From Perca fluviatilis (Eukaryota > Chordata > Actinopteri > Perciformes > Percidae), in NCBI RefSeq assembly GCF_010015445.1, contig NC_053127.1, positions 30,566,215 to 30,630,214 of the forward strand: 64,000 nucleotides of DNA, given 5' to 3'. Both the position numbers and the translations under genes were made by a program. This document shows, piece after piece, positions 1 to 12,870 of this stretch (positions within the stretch are counted from its first letter, which is position 1; every line of letters starts with the position of its first letter). The notes under the pieces are model-generated. The model saw only the letters and a list, made by a program, of their open reading frames with translations, made no database searches and was not told where the DNA came from.

Positions 1-215
1 ATCTGAAAGGGCTTTGAAACTCAACTTACCATTCAAAAGACCCTTTTCTGTATCCATTTCTGCTCAAAAAATGGTTTGTTTCTTTTCTTTTCTCTTTCTC
101 CCCGGGATGTTATCACGGAGCACTTCATGGTTTCTTCTAGCCATCTACAATGCTACTGCTGCACAGCTTCCTGATTTCCCAAACTATGGCACGGGCCGAG
201 GCCCCAATCATCATT

Positions 216-949
216 TTGACAGCCTTAATTAAAGATTATTTTTTGGGGCTTTTCCACCTTTAATTTTTGACAGGACAGCTTGGTGAGAAAGGGGAGAGAG
301 AGGGGGAAGACATGCAGGAAATCGCAGGTCGGACTCGAACCCTGGACCTCTGCGTCGAGGTATAAACCTCTCAGTACACAGTACAGGCCAAAAGTTTGGA
401 CACACCTTCTCATTCAATGTGTTTCTTTATTTTCATGACTATTTACATTGTAGATTTTCATTGAAGGCATCAAAACTATGAATGAACACATGTGGAATTA
501 TGTACTTAACAGAAAAGTGTGAAATAACTGAAAACATGTCTTATATTTTAGATTCTTCAAAGTAGCCACCCTTTGCTTTTTTTGATAACTCTGCAAAACC
601 CTTGGTGTTCTCTCAATGAGCTTCATGAGGTAGTCACCTGAAATGGTTTTACCTTCACAGGTGTGCTTTGTCAGGGTTAATTAGTGGGATTTTTTCCCTT
701 ATTAATAAAAAAGCAAAGGGTGGCTACTTTGAAGAATCTAAAATATAAGATTTATGTTTAATTCACTCACTGTTAAGTATGACATATTTCATTCATGATT
801 GCCTAGGAGATCCTCTAACAATGTAAATAGTCATGAAAATAAAAAGGAAACGCGTTTGGATGAGAAGGTGTGTCCAAACTTTTGGCCTGTACTGTATGTG
901 CGCCTGCTCTACCACTGAACCAACCCGGCCACTTGACAGCCCTAATTAA
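216..949 (-). mobile_element. tRNA-derived SINE split by a MITE, with target-site duplication
   Basis: Read on the minus strand, the outer parts form one tRNA-related SINE. The A box (TGGTTCAGTGG, 912-922) and B box (GGTTCGAGTCC, 331-341) are both visible, and the tail resembles the copy at 61672-61862. A 17-bp direct repeat, TTGACAGCC(T/C)TAATTAA, flanks the whole (216-232 and 933-949, one mismatch), as expected for LINE-mediated insertion. The body is interrupted between the A and B boxes by the Tc1-like MITE at about 377-895, so the internal Pol III promoter is broken and the copy should be inert. Confidence 0.85.
377..895. mobile_element. Tc1/mariner-type MITE nested in the SINE
   Basis: Both ends carry the inverted repeat CAGTACAGGCCAAAAG followed by TTTGGACACACC, and TA dinucleotides flank the insertion, typical of Tc1/mariner. 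The arms stay similar for about 200 bp: both contain a block reading TTAGATTCTTCAAAGTAGCC on one strand or the other, so the element can fold back on itself. There is no transposase ORF. I recognise this family as widespread in teleost genomes. Confidence 0.85.
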
Positions 950-2189
950 TACAAATAATAAATTGTGCCAAAATGTGTATTATAGGAATTGTACAGTTTG
1001 TCCTTCTATTCTTTATATATTTACAGTCTACCTACATAATATTGTCATTCAAATGTTTTTATATATCATGTTACTATTATTATTTCAGTCTACTCCGTAC
1101 ACGAGTGCATCTATTGCACTGTCTATCCATGCTGGAAGAGGGAGTTCTTCTTCTTTGTTGTTTCTACCTTTTTTCCCCTGCTAAAGTTTATTTTTTCTGG
1201 AATCTTTCCTTGTCCATAGATGCCGTAAATCTCTCCCTCCCTTCCATAAAGAGGTTGCAGTACACTGGGACCCCATAAGTACACAAATACAGTACTGCAG
1301 AAACACACACACACAAACCAAGCACCTGCCCTAATTCCTCATCACACCTGGACTTCAAACTTGATCAGCATATCTGGGTCTAGACCCTATCTGCTCGCTA
1401 CAGAGTTGAGTCAGAGAAGAAGGCGGAGATTTTTTATTACCGCTCCTAATCAGCGGCAGCATCCCTCTGCTCATTAACCAGACACACGCTAGCCTGAGGC
1501 TAACGGCCTCATATGTCAACCACAGATAAAGATGTCATCTTCTGCTTGACTGAATAAACCGCTATTAAAACTAGATGCAAATAGACGTTGAACGATATTC
1601 AAATCAGGAGGCAACAGGGAAGCTTAAAGCCTGGGGCGCTTGGCCTCAGCGTTGCCCCACATTCTCTGTCGTGTTAAAAGGAGGAGAGATTTTAGATACT
1701 ATCTGTCTTCAGAGTGATGTTCTACAAGACATCCCGCATCGCTACAAAACTATTCAAGGAGATGAATAAAAAATCAGTAACGATACATGATAGACAGTTT
1801 GAAAAAGCAACTGTTCATCTGTGTAGGGTTTAACATTTGAAGGCCACAATATTAAACAGAATTGGAGTTCTTTTTAGGGAAACTTTGCTTAAGACTACAT
1901 TTTGGACACACCAGGGGACACCTGCAATGTCAATCCAATATGAGAGCCAGAGTGACGGCTGCGAGTTAAAACTAAATAAATAAAAATGGATCCAAATCGA
2001 TGCAGCAGAATCAGTGATATCTTTTTTATTCCACACATTCTGCTTTCATGTCAAACCCTGCTTCCTACATTAGCCACAAGGCAACTCGCTTTGCCCAGTT
2101 CTTTTCACTTTGCAGTGACGAACATCTGTAAACTTGTCGGTGTAAAATCGGTGGAGCTCAGCATGATGAAATACTGCTCCTAAGTTCAG
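950..2189. other. Unassigned intronic DNA
   Basis: No gene or recognised repeat apart from a short CA tract near 1302-1316. Open frames here are short and without domain signatures. Confidence 0.6.
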
Positions 2190-2723
2190 CAAACTGTCAG
2201 TGGTGGAATGTAACTGAGTACATTTACTCAAGTACTGCACGTAAGTACACATTAGAGGTACTTGTACTTTATTTGAGTATTTTCTTTTCATGCCACTTTC
2301 TACTTCTACTCCGCTACATTTCAGAGAGAAATATTGGACTTTTTACTCCACTACATTCATCTGTTACAGCTTTAGTTACATTACAATTTAAGATTGTTGC
2401 ACATAAAACACATGCAGTTTATAAAATAGGATGTTATATTGTAAATTAAACTACCCAACAATATAACGGCCTACAAGTCCAGCTGAGATGATTAACAACA
2501 CAACTGGTTGGATCCTTTACACTTTTCTACAATGGGAGGACTTTACTGCATTGAGTACTTTTACTTTTAATACTTAAATTACATTATCCTGATGATACTT
2601 ACATACTTTTGCTTAGGTAACATTTTCAATGCAGGCCTTTTACTTGTAACAGAGTATTTTTACAGTGTGGTATTAATACTTTTACTTAAGGATCTGAATA
2701 CTTCTCCCACCACTGCAAACTGC
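2190..2723. mobile_element. hAT-type MITE with 8-bp target duplication
   Basis: The element body is 2198-2715, with terminal inverted repeats CAGTGGTGGAA... and ...CCCACCACTG. The flanking 8 bp are CAAACTGT (2190-2197) and CAAACTGC (2716-2723), an imperfect 8-bp duplication typical of hAT elements. The ends are rich in the motif ACTTGAGTA/TACTTTTACTTAAG seen in a common teleost MITE family. No coding capacity. Confidence 0.85.
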
Positions 2724-4382
2724 GGACACACAACTGGCTGTGTACACAGAACAATGCAACTCTATCTCATCTAAAAGAAACAGAATCAAACAATGGACAG
2801 TGTACGAATAGGGTTTATTTGTACAGGATTTATTTGGCAGACATTGACATACTATGACAGCATGTCTCTATTCTCCCCCAGACTGTTTCGAAGGCAGCTG
2901 TGCAAGCACTTTTCTTTCTACCAGACAAATGTTTGTCTGCTGAAGTCACAACTGAGGAGGCATATCAGCACCACAATAGCTTTGGAATCAGCGCCTGTGT
3001 GTTTCTATCAGCAGTGTGTGTGTGTGTATGGCTGTGTGTGCGGTGTAATTAGCCAGCACTGGAGTCGAGCTATTAAACCCCTGATGGTTGTATGTTTACA
3101 ATGCTATCATTGGCCTCTCTCTGGCCAACACTAAATGAACCAGTGTTGAGCCTCAGCTGTATAATCATGAATATTCATCACTCTGTCTGTGAGAACCTCT
3201 GTGTGTGTGCGCACGCGCTGCACTGGCAGGCATTAAGGAAGCTGTTACTATCTACTCAATCACAATCAGTCACTTTGTCTGGATGATAAGTCAAGCTGAC
3301 AACAATTCTACTTATCGCCAAAGCCAAACACAACCGCCTTTTGTTTTTTGGGAGTGAAACACAGAGCAGAACCTGTATCCAGCCCTGCAAGCTTTTCACT
3401 TCAAAGTGCAATGCGGCAGGTCAGGGGTATCTTAGTGCCATACAATCTTTCCTCACGGTTTTGTTTCTTTAGACACATGCTTCCCCTCTCACTCATGCTT
3501 GATGAAAGCTCAGGATTGAAGACAAACAAAAAGGTAAAGATTGAATACACTTTTTGCCACCTGGGGGAAGAGAAGTAACAGCTGCAACCTTGACACACTC
3601 GGAAATTATGTTCGTGCACACACAAGGGCCATTTTCAATGCAAAGTAATGTGGGTTTCATGCAAATGTACACATCTCAATGTGGTTGTTTAATTACAGGC
3701 CCTGAGTGAGAACGAAGCAACCCTTTAAGCACATGCTAAACAGTGTTAAAGAGTTACTCCCATAGTGCCGTTCCCTTGGGACTTCATGGCACCACATTCC
3801 TGCTTATGGAAAAGGACTTAAATACAGTGCTCATTGGTGTTTAATGGTAATTTGCGATGGCAAGTGGAGCAGGCGATGCCGCTCTGTGAGTAAAGCAGAG
3901 GGGGCAAGAGGAGGATTAGATAATCAAACAGTGTGACACTTTAAATAATCTCTGGCTCCTCTGGGGGAGGTGAGACTTAAAGCCAGAGCCCTTCTGATTT
4001 AATTGTCTGATTTCCCCGTCATTACAGTAGAGGGCCTCAGTAATTCAGGCTTATTAAATATTCAGGAGCCACACCGAGGAGGGGAGGGACGGAGGGAGCG
4101 GTGGGAGAAAGATGAAGGTGGAGAGGAGTGAGAGAAAGAGAGTGGGAGGAAGTTGTGGCAAGACGGGATCCTTTGTGCACTGCTTGACAGAGATCTACTT
4201 TGATCCCCACTGTGAAGAAAGACCTCTCTTTTGTTTCTTAAGGAAGTCTGTACGGGGAATGTTTTCGCAAGTAATGATCGGATGTCTTAACGTTGGTGTG
4301 GATTTGGGTAGATGAATTGTTTCAAAGGATGGTGTCATTTTTACTGTTGCCATGTTTGTGCGTGTCCGGTAAAAGCTGTAAT
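2724..4382. other. Intronic DNA, possible conserved regulatory block near 3840-4075
   Basis: No gene seen. A short GT tract lies near 3016-3034. From about 3840 to 4075 the sequence looks like low-repeat DNA with several TAAT cores and G/C-rich blocks, reminiscent of vertebrate conserved non-coding elements; that resemblance is only an impression. Confidence 0.3.
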
Positions 4383-4807
4383 GTAATCATTAGTGCTGGG
4401 TATGGCTAATAATTTCCCAAATTGATTTGATTGCGTTTCACAAGCTCCCGATTCGATTATATTTCTAATTCAATATCAATTAGGTTAAGGAAATTTCACT
4501 AACAACACCAATTTAGCTTGGATATAAACAACATTCTTAGAGAACTTAGGCCATAAATTGTGCAAGCAAGAAGTTACCCTCAAATACTTTTTATAATGCA
4601 CCAGGTTAATGTTTCCATTAAGTATTGCCTCCCCCCTAACTTTTGATTAACATACTTTTCTACTGATACATTCACGGTAAAAAGGCATATATTAAAAGCT
4701 CGATATCAGGATTTTATGAATCGATAACAGCTCATTCAAACTTAATTCAAACAAAAGATTGATTTTAATTAGTGAATCAATTACTGTAACCCAGCCCTAG
4801 TATTCAT
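4383..4807. mobile_element. hAT-type MITE with 8-bp target duplication
   Basis: The body is 4391-4799, bounded by TAGTGCTGGGTA and the complement of TAGGGCTGGGTT. It is flanked by GTAATCAT (4383-4390) and GTATTCAT (4800-4807), a 7/8 match. The interior is AT-rich with GATTCGATT-like motifs and has no ORF. Confidence 0.8.
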
Positions 4808-5078
4808 GTTAGCACTTATACAACTGTGTATATTGCTAGACTAAGAAAAAATGTCCCTGCCCAATTGGCAGTTATAGAAAAAATTTAGTAATTTATTTAA
4901 TATGTATTGATCTAGATTTAATTTTGGACTTTTTGTTACTTTCAAGTGATTAATTTTATTATTAACATTGAGCTCAATAGACAACAAAACAAAACCTCAA
5001 AAGCACCACAATTTCCCAATATAAAATAGAGAACTATTTTAGTCAAACTGCAAAGGGAAGATGTAAAAACTAATGCTC

Positions 5079-5503
5079 AAAATGAAATGTTTGGCCAGGT
5101 GACTCATTCTCTTTAGATGGGAAGAGCCTCTACCCCCTTCATATTCTCAGTGGATTAGAGAAGTTATGCAATATCTTAAGATAAGATACTCTCTCCAAGG
5201 GTCTGTTTTGACATTTCATACTACTTGGCAGCGTTTCGTGACATTTGTAGAGAAAATGGAAGCAAAGAATGTAACCCCATAATACATAGTATATGCCTAT
5301 GTTATTGAGTTCACATTATTATTATTATTTTTTTTAATTTTATTCTTCTTTCAGTCATAAAGTGACTAGCTTTTATTTAGAAGTGTTGTAGATGAGTTAG
5401 ATGTTTGGGATTAGTTTTGATTGTTTGTATTTTGTTCGTATCTTGTACACTCTGAAAACATTTAATAAAAAGACCTTGATAAAAAAAAAAAAATGAAATG
5501 TTT
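5079..5503 (+). mobile_element. 5'-truncated L1-type LINE, ORF2 C-terminus and 3' UTR
   Basis: A reading frame ending at the TAA at 5280-5282 gives TTWQRFVTFVEKMEAKNVTP, which I recognise as the C-terminal end of ORF2 in fish L1-type LINEs. A 3' UTR of about 200 bp follows, with AATAAA at 5464-5469 and a poly(A) tail. A perfect 14-bp direct repeat AAAATGAAATGTTT flanks the insertion (5079-5092 and 5490-5503, the second merging with the tail). The upstream frame contains stops, so the copy is dead. About 0.4 kb of the 3' end is present. Confidence 0.88.
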
Positions 5504-6639
5504 CTGTGCAGACCCCCCCACCCCCTGCCCAGACTGCGGATGAACCAGACTCCAGTGCACCTCCTTATGAACACATTGAGAGGAGCTCTCCATGGTGCTG
5601 AACTACGCTGCTGAGCAACAGGCGATAGCTGGAACTACCCAATGTACACAACTGTTTTAATATACATATATAACTTAAAACAGATTATTCAATGAGAGTA
5701 AGGACTGTGTATAAGCTTAGTGGACAGGAGACATAAAAACAAAGATAGAGAGTTAAATTACACATTAAATGTCATTCACACATTGGGAAATCCATCTTCC
5801 TCTGCTCTGTATTAAACTGACAGTGCTGACAGACTCAACCTGTATTTTTACTTACTAATGGAACTAGTGTAAAATTCTAAAAAGAAAGCCTGACAGGTTA
5901 AAACCACTCTGACATGCTGTGGGTATGAAAGTGTACAAATGAAAAGAGTGCAAACCACATTATAGTGATTGTGAAGAAGGAAGTGAAGAGACAGAGTGCA
6001 GCTCTCTAATGAGTCACCCTGTCTGGTCATGGCCTGGGGCTACAGCCTCCATCCACAACATCACACAAACTACATCTGAACATGACATTTAGCATTCAGT
6101 CCGTCAGTTTGTTCATAAAATTAGAGTCTGACAATGGAGCGACATCATTTTACTAACCTCGAATGCTAATCAGCTTGTTTAAAAGGATTTTCTGGAATCA
6201 AGTGGCATTATCCTGAGCCCAATATCTCGGTGCATTATTCAACTATTGTCATTTATTAATACATACAATATATAAAATATATATTGTATGTATGCAAGAT
6301 GCACATTTCCAGGATAATTTCCTGACATCCTGATCATCGGCTCTCTGTGTGTTGTCGTTATTAAACTCTGTTCGATTTGGAAAACAACAACAAACTTCAA
6401 ATGGCAAGCGACATGCTGAAAATGGCAAGTTTAAAAAAAAAAAAATTGGATGGTGCAGGGAATGATTTACAAAGAATATGTTTACTCCCTAACTGGGACG
6501 CTTTTGGGAGCGATTGGTGGGACTGCTGTAGACAACGTACACACGGCGATACAATGGTAAGAGCTAATGACTTTTAACAATGTATCCAGCTGATTTAAAT
6601 AGCTCACCTTACTGTATTGTGTGAACAGTTCATTTCATT
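5504..6639. other. Intronic DNA with a perfect AT-rich inverted repeat
   Basis: No gene. The one structured site is 6259-6293: two perfect 16-nt arms (ATACATACAATATATA and its complement) around AAA. Being AT-only apart from a few bases, it may be a slippage product rather than a functional hairpin. Confidence 0.5.
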
Positions 6640-6992
6640 TAAAATCAAATATCACAATATTTCTGACCAAATACATCAATGTTGATATTGTAGTGATATT
6701 GTAGGGCTGACAATTGGTGCTCTCACAAAATATTAACACAATCAATGAGAGTTTTGACAAATAATCACCAATAATGGGGATACAATGACGTGGGAAAAGG
6801 CAAACAATAAAACAACTAGAACTCGTGGTCTGGTAAGTTCAGAAAATGACATCACTTTAATGTAATGCAGCATTTAAAACCAGGAAAAGACAACACTTGT
6901 GTCGTAGCACAATATTACAATATCCAAAATGTAAGACAATATCTAGCCTCATTATCGATGCTGATATAATATCGATATATTGCCCAGCCCTA
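6640..6992 (-). mobile_element. hAT-type MITE (TAGGGCTGGGCAATAT family), minus orientation
   Basis: Its right end, read on the minus strand, is TAGGGCTGGGCAATATATCG. The interior matches the copy at 12871-13196 in opposite orientation over most of its length, for example the shared stretch around GACAACAC(T/G)TGTGTC and TTACCAGAC. The left terminus is eroded, and no target duplication can be read. Confidence 0.8.
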
Positions 6993-7147
6993 ATGTGGCG
7001 TTTTCTTTTGCAGGGTGCAAATGTTTCACCAAAACAACTTTCTCCCCCAGAGTCCATTTTGCGTCGCTGCGTCTGGAGCTTAGTGCCGCCAAAGACAACT
7101 GGAAATTTGAATACTCAAGTACAACTACAGCTACAACTGTAATTAAT

Positions 7148-7192
7148 GATAGTACTTGAGTAAATGTACTTTAGTGTAATTACATCCCACTT
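7148..7192. mobile_element. Fragment of the hAT MITE family seen at 2198-2715
   Basis: TAGTACTTGAGTAAATGTAC followed by TTACATCCCACTTCC is the reverse complement of the left end of the 2198 element, with changes. Only one terminus is recognisable. Confidence 0.5.
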
Positions 7193-8065
7193 CCGGCAAA
7201 TCATGATAAACACAAACCCTGTGGCTGACTCACACAGACACCTTAAATCCAATTTCCTCTCACCAACCCCTTAAAATACAGACGTAATAATAACATTTTT
7301 CAGTTTTAACCATGTGGTTTTATATGACTACCCCAAAACCCCAACAACATATAAATATAAAAAAATATCAATAATATTTTACACAGGTAAAAGCTCATTT
7401 TTAAATGCACAGCTGCAATATAGACTAAAGGACTAAATGATTTAGTGCTTCACAATTCACACATGCACTCTTGTCTGTGTAAGCTTATTTCATCAAACTA
7501 ATGTACGCATTTTTCTCGTACTCAGAAAAAAAGTGAGAAAGCAAGACAGAGACAAGGAGGAGAATGATTAAATGAGCATCTCAATCTCAAAACAGCTGAT
7601 TATCAAGCTTATTATATTGTTTATACAAACTGCTGCCTGGTTTACCTACCTGCTGTTTCTGATTAATGAAGACAAAACCTGTAGCTGCAAAACATTCAAT
7701 ATTTATGAGGATCTGCTGGGACATAATTGCATTTACATGTTGGAGTAATTATGGTTGATGATGTAAACTGATAAACTCCTTACAGACAACACATTATGAA
7801 TCTTCTGGAAAGTCCACAAATAAAACGTGTTCTCCATATGCACAGATAAAAGGCCTTCGAGTAGATGCTCCTCTCTCAGCAGGACTGGCTTTGGACCAAC
7901 TTCCTTGTAAAGCTTGCAGAATGTTAGATTACGAGGTGGTTTCACTGAGACCTTCATTCATTTATTAGTCCAGCTGGATATTTAGAAGGAACTGCACACT
8001 CACACCAAGATCTGGTGCACATTAGTGGAAAAGAACAGGGTTTTCAGGGAGATTAAAGCATCTTA
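7193..8065. other. Unassigned intronic DNA
   Basis: AT-rich sequence without recognised gene, repeat or RNA. Confidence 0.55.
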
Positions 8066-8582
8066 TACACTAGACGCAGCCCAGCTGGCGCGTACAAATG
8101 TGACGTCATGGGATCGCCGTGAGTATTTATACCCGCGCTGGTGGTCGCGAGACTAGTTGCAGTCTTCTCCTGAACAGCGGTGGCGCTAATGAGCAAAGGC
8201 TACCGATGTTGCTCTTTCTACAGACTAGAAGAAGAAGAAAAAGGTAAACAACGGCAGAACTGGCAGCAGCATTGCCGTCAATGCTTCGATTTGATTGGAT
8301 GACCTACTTCGTCGGATCAAGCCTTTCATTCGCCATAAAAGAGCTCATCTTAACCCAGTAGGTTTACATGAGAGACCTGTAGTCACTGTGAGAGTCCTGA
8401 CATCCGGTTGTCGGCTAATTCAGTCAGGCCTCCTGTTTCCGCTTTGTCGCGCGCCGCTGAAGAAAAAAAAAAAGAGCCGTGCGCGACCTCAGCTCGCGAG
8501 GCCATAAATCGGGCGCGCCGGCAGGATATTGCATCATTTTGACATCACGATGGCGCGCGCCACCTTGGATGCGTCTAGTGTA
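8066..8582 (+). mobile_element. PIF/Harbinger-like element remnant with transposase fragment
   Basis: Perfect 13-bp terminal inverted repeats TACACTAGACGCA (8066-8078 and the complement at 8570-8582) extend imperfectly to about 27 bp, ending GGCGCG. A frame from 8295 to about 8400 reads LDDLLRRIKPFIRHKRAH and PVGLHERPVVTVRVL. This resembles the N-terminal region of PIF/Harbinger (HARBI1-like) transposases, where a DDLLRR segment precedes an ERL...LRxLASG segment. The nuclease domain is missing. The element is CpG-rich compared with its surroundings. The target duplication is unclear. Confidence 0.7.
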
Positions 8583-11199
8583 AAAACCCCTTTAAGACAT
8601 CAACAGGTTTTGGACTAAGGCTTCATTCACACTGGTCTGTTGGTCACACACACACATTCACACACACTTTCTTTCTCTCCTGTGATCTAAAGCTGCCTTC
8701 AAGTGCGGTCGGACACGTCGAGATCTATAAACGATCAGACGGTCGATTGTGGTCTAATTGTGAAATATAAAGTTTACTGCTACATTGGGGGGTTAAATAA
8801 CACAACAGGACGTCTGTAAAGTGACACTCCCACCGCCGCACAACCCTGCGACAAATCGCCGGATCGCTTTTTATTTTGGTCTGAGCATGGCTTAAGAAAA
8901 GCTGAGGACATAATGTTTTGTTATTTTCAATTTGGACATTTTCATATCAAAGAAAAGGACAACATGTACAAAAATTGAGTGGCATCTAATACAAATTCAC
9001 ATTACAGTAAATTTAGGCCAAGGGCTTCAGGCAACTACAGTGAAATTGGAAAAGAACATAAAATATATGCAATTAAATCATCATTTTAACTTCATTAAAA
9101 GAGCATGAACCAAACTGAAGAAGTCTTATAAGAAGACAACCTGACTCCACACACCGTTGATCCCCTTTACACCTCAAGAGGAGAGAATGGAGACACACGC
9201 CCCTCTTTTACGACTTGACTACCATGTAATCAAATTCTCACAGTGGCCTCTACTTTTCCTAGAATGGCTCAAAATCACAATAAAATATTACTCTCCTTCC
9301 CTTTATATCATGGCTTTTCAATTTCATCTCCCTCATCTCCCTATCGCCTTCTTTGTCGTTGTCTCCTTGCTTTTCATCTCTTTCCTTTTCCTTGGTGTTT
9401 TCCTCCCCCACTCTCTCCCCGTACAGCATTAGCTTGCAGTGGTCAGGCCACTTGACAGCTGCTCCACCTGAAGAATACCAATCAATGTTGCTGTGGAGAC
9501 AGAATCACACTCCCCTCCTTTTATTTTCCACCCTTCCATCGTCTTGGTTTTGCATGTGTTTGTTTGTTTCTCTACAGTGGAAATGTGATCATTAAGCTCA
9601 CACAGGGTGTGAATATTTAGATACTATTTAAGGTCTTCAACTGATCTATTACAGCAAAAGGTGCTAAAGTGCATCCGCTGCTAATTTATTTGAGGTGTGA
9701 CTAATTGAGTTGCGGATGCAAGCCCCGCGATGTCTTAGACTATCGCTCCAGATGAGCCAGGCAGACAGGCGTGGGATGGAAGTGTCTATCCCTGCTAACA
9801 CATGACACAAGAGTGAGCACTGTACAAATCATGCTGCTCAATATAGGAGCACACTCAAACCGCTACTAATCACCATTAAGGGCTCCTCTGTTCATCCATG
9901 CAGAAAACAAATTTGTGTTGAAATCCCGTTGTTATATATTTCTGTTTTTATTTTGCTATTTATTAAACGGAAAGCTCAAATCAAGCAATCTGATTGGTTC
10001 AAAGCCATGATATAATATTAATATTCAACGGCTATGACGTCTAATTCCTTTGGACAATAAGTATCAGTCCCCACTGAAAAAACAAAGACGTTAGACTTAC
10101 GAACCGATAACTGGTGCCACGAAGGGAAGCCATTTATTCGCACACATGACAAAGAGCTTGTTAAAAATCTGCAAAGTATTTCTTTAAGTGTATGCTATAT
10201 TTAGAATATATTCCTTTATGACAGGGAACTGGAGCTGACCAGACTCCATTGACAAAAACAGTCATTTTACTTCGCAGAAAACGGGAGTTGCTGTTCTACC
10301 GCTACCTCGATCGCTTCGTTGCTGGTTAGTGTCTGGAATAGTTAGTGTTATTGTGCGCCTTTCTTTAGGGTTAACCAGAAGCTAGCTGCTAGTGTAGGCT
10401 AGGTACCTGCGCTACCGTTCATACTGTAGCCACTGCCTTGGTATGTGCAGGCACCCAGCCCAGCAGGGCCTATTTTATTGTGAACATGGTTATTTATTAA
10501 TAAAAAATCTATTTAGATTGGAATTAGACTTTCATATTGCTGCACTTCATGTGCCCATTTTATAAAAGCAATAGCTCACTTCCGCCCTGTGATGAGCTGT
10601 TGCTTTGGCTTTTGTTTTGAAACGCAGTAACCAAATTGTTTTTATAAAAACATAAATCCTACTACTTTGAAAATAGGTTTTGATTACATCAAGCAACAAT
10701 TCCTCCTTGATAGCCAAACTGTCAGGAGACCAATCACATTCTTCCCTCTAATTGCTCCAATCTACCTTCCCATACACTCCCACTTTGAGCCTGTCCCCAA
10801 ACATGGCCCCAACCCTGCTGCTACACATAATACTGAGCAGTGAAATGGCTCCCCACAGACCCATCGTCAGTGGCACTACTGCCAGGCCCGCCAGCCGAGG
10901 GTTAAGTAAATATTGGGCAAAGCAGCTGCTCTCAGAGTGCCATCGTCTGCCTGTGTTCCTGCCTGGTCCCAGCCTGGTATAAATCACACACAGCAATTAG
11001 TGCCACGCTGTCCCCCTGCCCTCGTTAAACAGCCCTGCCTGCTGACGAAGCCCATAAACACCAGACACCAGCCTGCATGGCTGGAGAAAGGAGGGAAGAG
11101 ATGGACGGATGGCTGGATGGATGGATGGATAGATGGATAGATGGACACTTAAGAGAAGGATCACTGTTTCAGAGAATTCATTGCAACATAAACCAGTAT
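8583..11199. other. Intronic DNA with a possible degenerate DNA transposon and a small hairpin
   Basis: No gene. From about 9950 to 10650 the sequence looks like a degenerate non-autonomous DNA element, but its ends cannot be set. Within it, 10565-10606 is an inverted repeat with 14-nt arms (AAAGCAATAGCTCA against TGAGCTGTTGCTTT, one mismatch). From 10750 to 11060 is low-repeat, G/C-richer DNA. A (GGAT)n-type tract lies at about 11103-11145. Confidence 0.4.
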
Positions 11200-11880
11200 T
11201 TACTCTGGTGCTAACACCTTAACAAGACTAAAAGTCTGCAGCCGCGCTAGCAGCTCTGACAGCCGTGCTTGAGCTAAATGTTAATATCAGCACGCTAACA
11301 TGCTCACAATGACAATGCTAATATCCTGATGCTAAGTGTCATTAGTTTAGGTATTTGGTCGTAATCCAAAGTAATAATGTAAAATGTTGACTGTTGACAT
11401 GCTGCTGGTTGCACTAGTGAAAACGTGACGGGATAGCCAACGTCTTTAGTATTAATGCTCCGGGGACAATGGAAGTATGTTCCAAAATGTGTGCCAGTCA
11501 ATCTTGTAGATGTAGAAATACCTTTCATTGAATACAGGTGAGCGAAAGTTAGTTTGGCCTGATGGTGGCACTATTTGAAAAGTCAGGGGATCACATAAGC
11601 TTTTAGGACACATTGTCTAAGCACCATGGATATTTGTACTACATTTTATGACAATGTTTCAAGTAGCTCCTGAGACACCTGCTGGTGGTGCAAGATGTCA
11701 GGGGGATCAAAGAAGTAATTAGGATTTATCCTCAGAAAAGCATGAATGTCTGTCATGACCATGCATCCAACTCAGTAGCTGAGAAGATATTTCTTTCCTG
11801 ACCAAAGATGTTGTATGGCAGACCAGCAGACCAACATCCATCCTTAGAGCTACTATAGCTAAACATCTATGATGTCTCGT
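11200..11880 (+). mobile_element. Degenerate teleost DNA repeat with GCTAACATGCTCACAATG motif
   Basis: The left part contains GCTAACATGCTCACAATG followed by ACAATGCTAA. The right part has a long divergent tail ending near ATCCATCCTTAGAGCTAC, a layout I recognise from a widespread fish interspersed repeat. A fragment of the same left block occurs at about 63815-63905. No termini or target duplication can be read. Confidence 0.45.
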
Positions 11881-12870
11881 CACTGTCTGAGGCATTATTC
11901 TAAATTCTAATGTAACAGGTCTGAAGTAAATATGTTGGGTTAGGAGAAATCCCAATTCCTTGCAACACTGTTTCTGAAACCACACTGTTGCTTTTGACAA
12001 GGCAAGTTCACTACTACATGGACTTTGGCTGGATGTGTCTGGATATGACCATTAGAGACGACTAAACATAGAAAAGGACCTTAAGGAGGAGCTGATTCTG
12101 TAGCAACAGTTGGAAGACTTGGCAGCAAAACCAGTGACTGACCACATCACTGGTTGTTTACGGAACACAACAGAAACACTCATATGACAGGATAGTTGGT
12201 GTCTGTATTTTCAGTTTTAGGCTTGGCACACCAGGATTTTTTATCCAAAAAGGAAATAAAATGGGACCAACAGGACAAGATGAAGGATAACTGAATCCAG
12301 CAGCAGGTGATTCTTCCGTGGCTATTTTCTTTCAGACCCATTAATGTGTGAGGCCTTCATCGAGGAGGAGAGTGGTGTTTGGCAAAAGATCAACTGTGCA
12401 ATTAAAGCATTGGTGTGTGGGCAGAGTGGCTGCACTTTGTTCACATCAGCGCGCTCGGAAAGAAACTGGACCAAATCAGGAAGGTGTTCTGAGACAACAG
12501 GAACACTCATGTAGCCAAAGAGAGAGACAAAGACAAGCATAGGCAGGTGCAGCTGTGACACTGAATGGATCATCTTTTTTCAATTATACTGTCATTTGTT
12601 ACAGTGAATAGAACCATTGCAGTGTCAGATCAGAATTTTATGAAACGAAAAAAACTGAAATTTGTTACAGTTTAAGAAGACACTGACAAGTGATGTCGTC
12701 CTGCTGACAGGTTCGTCAGACAACAACGTTTTCATGTTAGAGGGCATTTGTGTTGTTTTATTTGGAAGACTTGTTCGAAAGAGAGGGATGTGGCGACTGG
12801 ATGGAGGCTGCATAGCTAAAAACATTCCACACACCAAATGAATATATACATCATAGTACAAGATGTGATG
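11881..12870. other. Unassigned intronic DNA
   Basis: No recognised gene, repeat or RNA. Open frames are short and have no domain signature. Confidence 0.55.
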
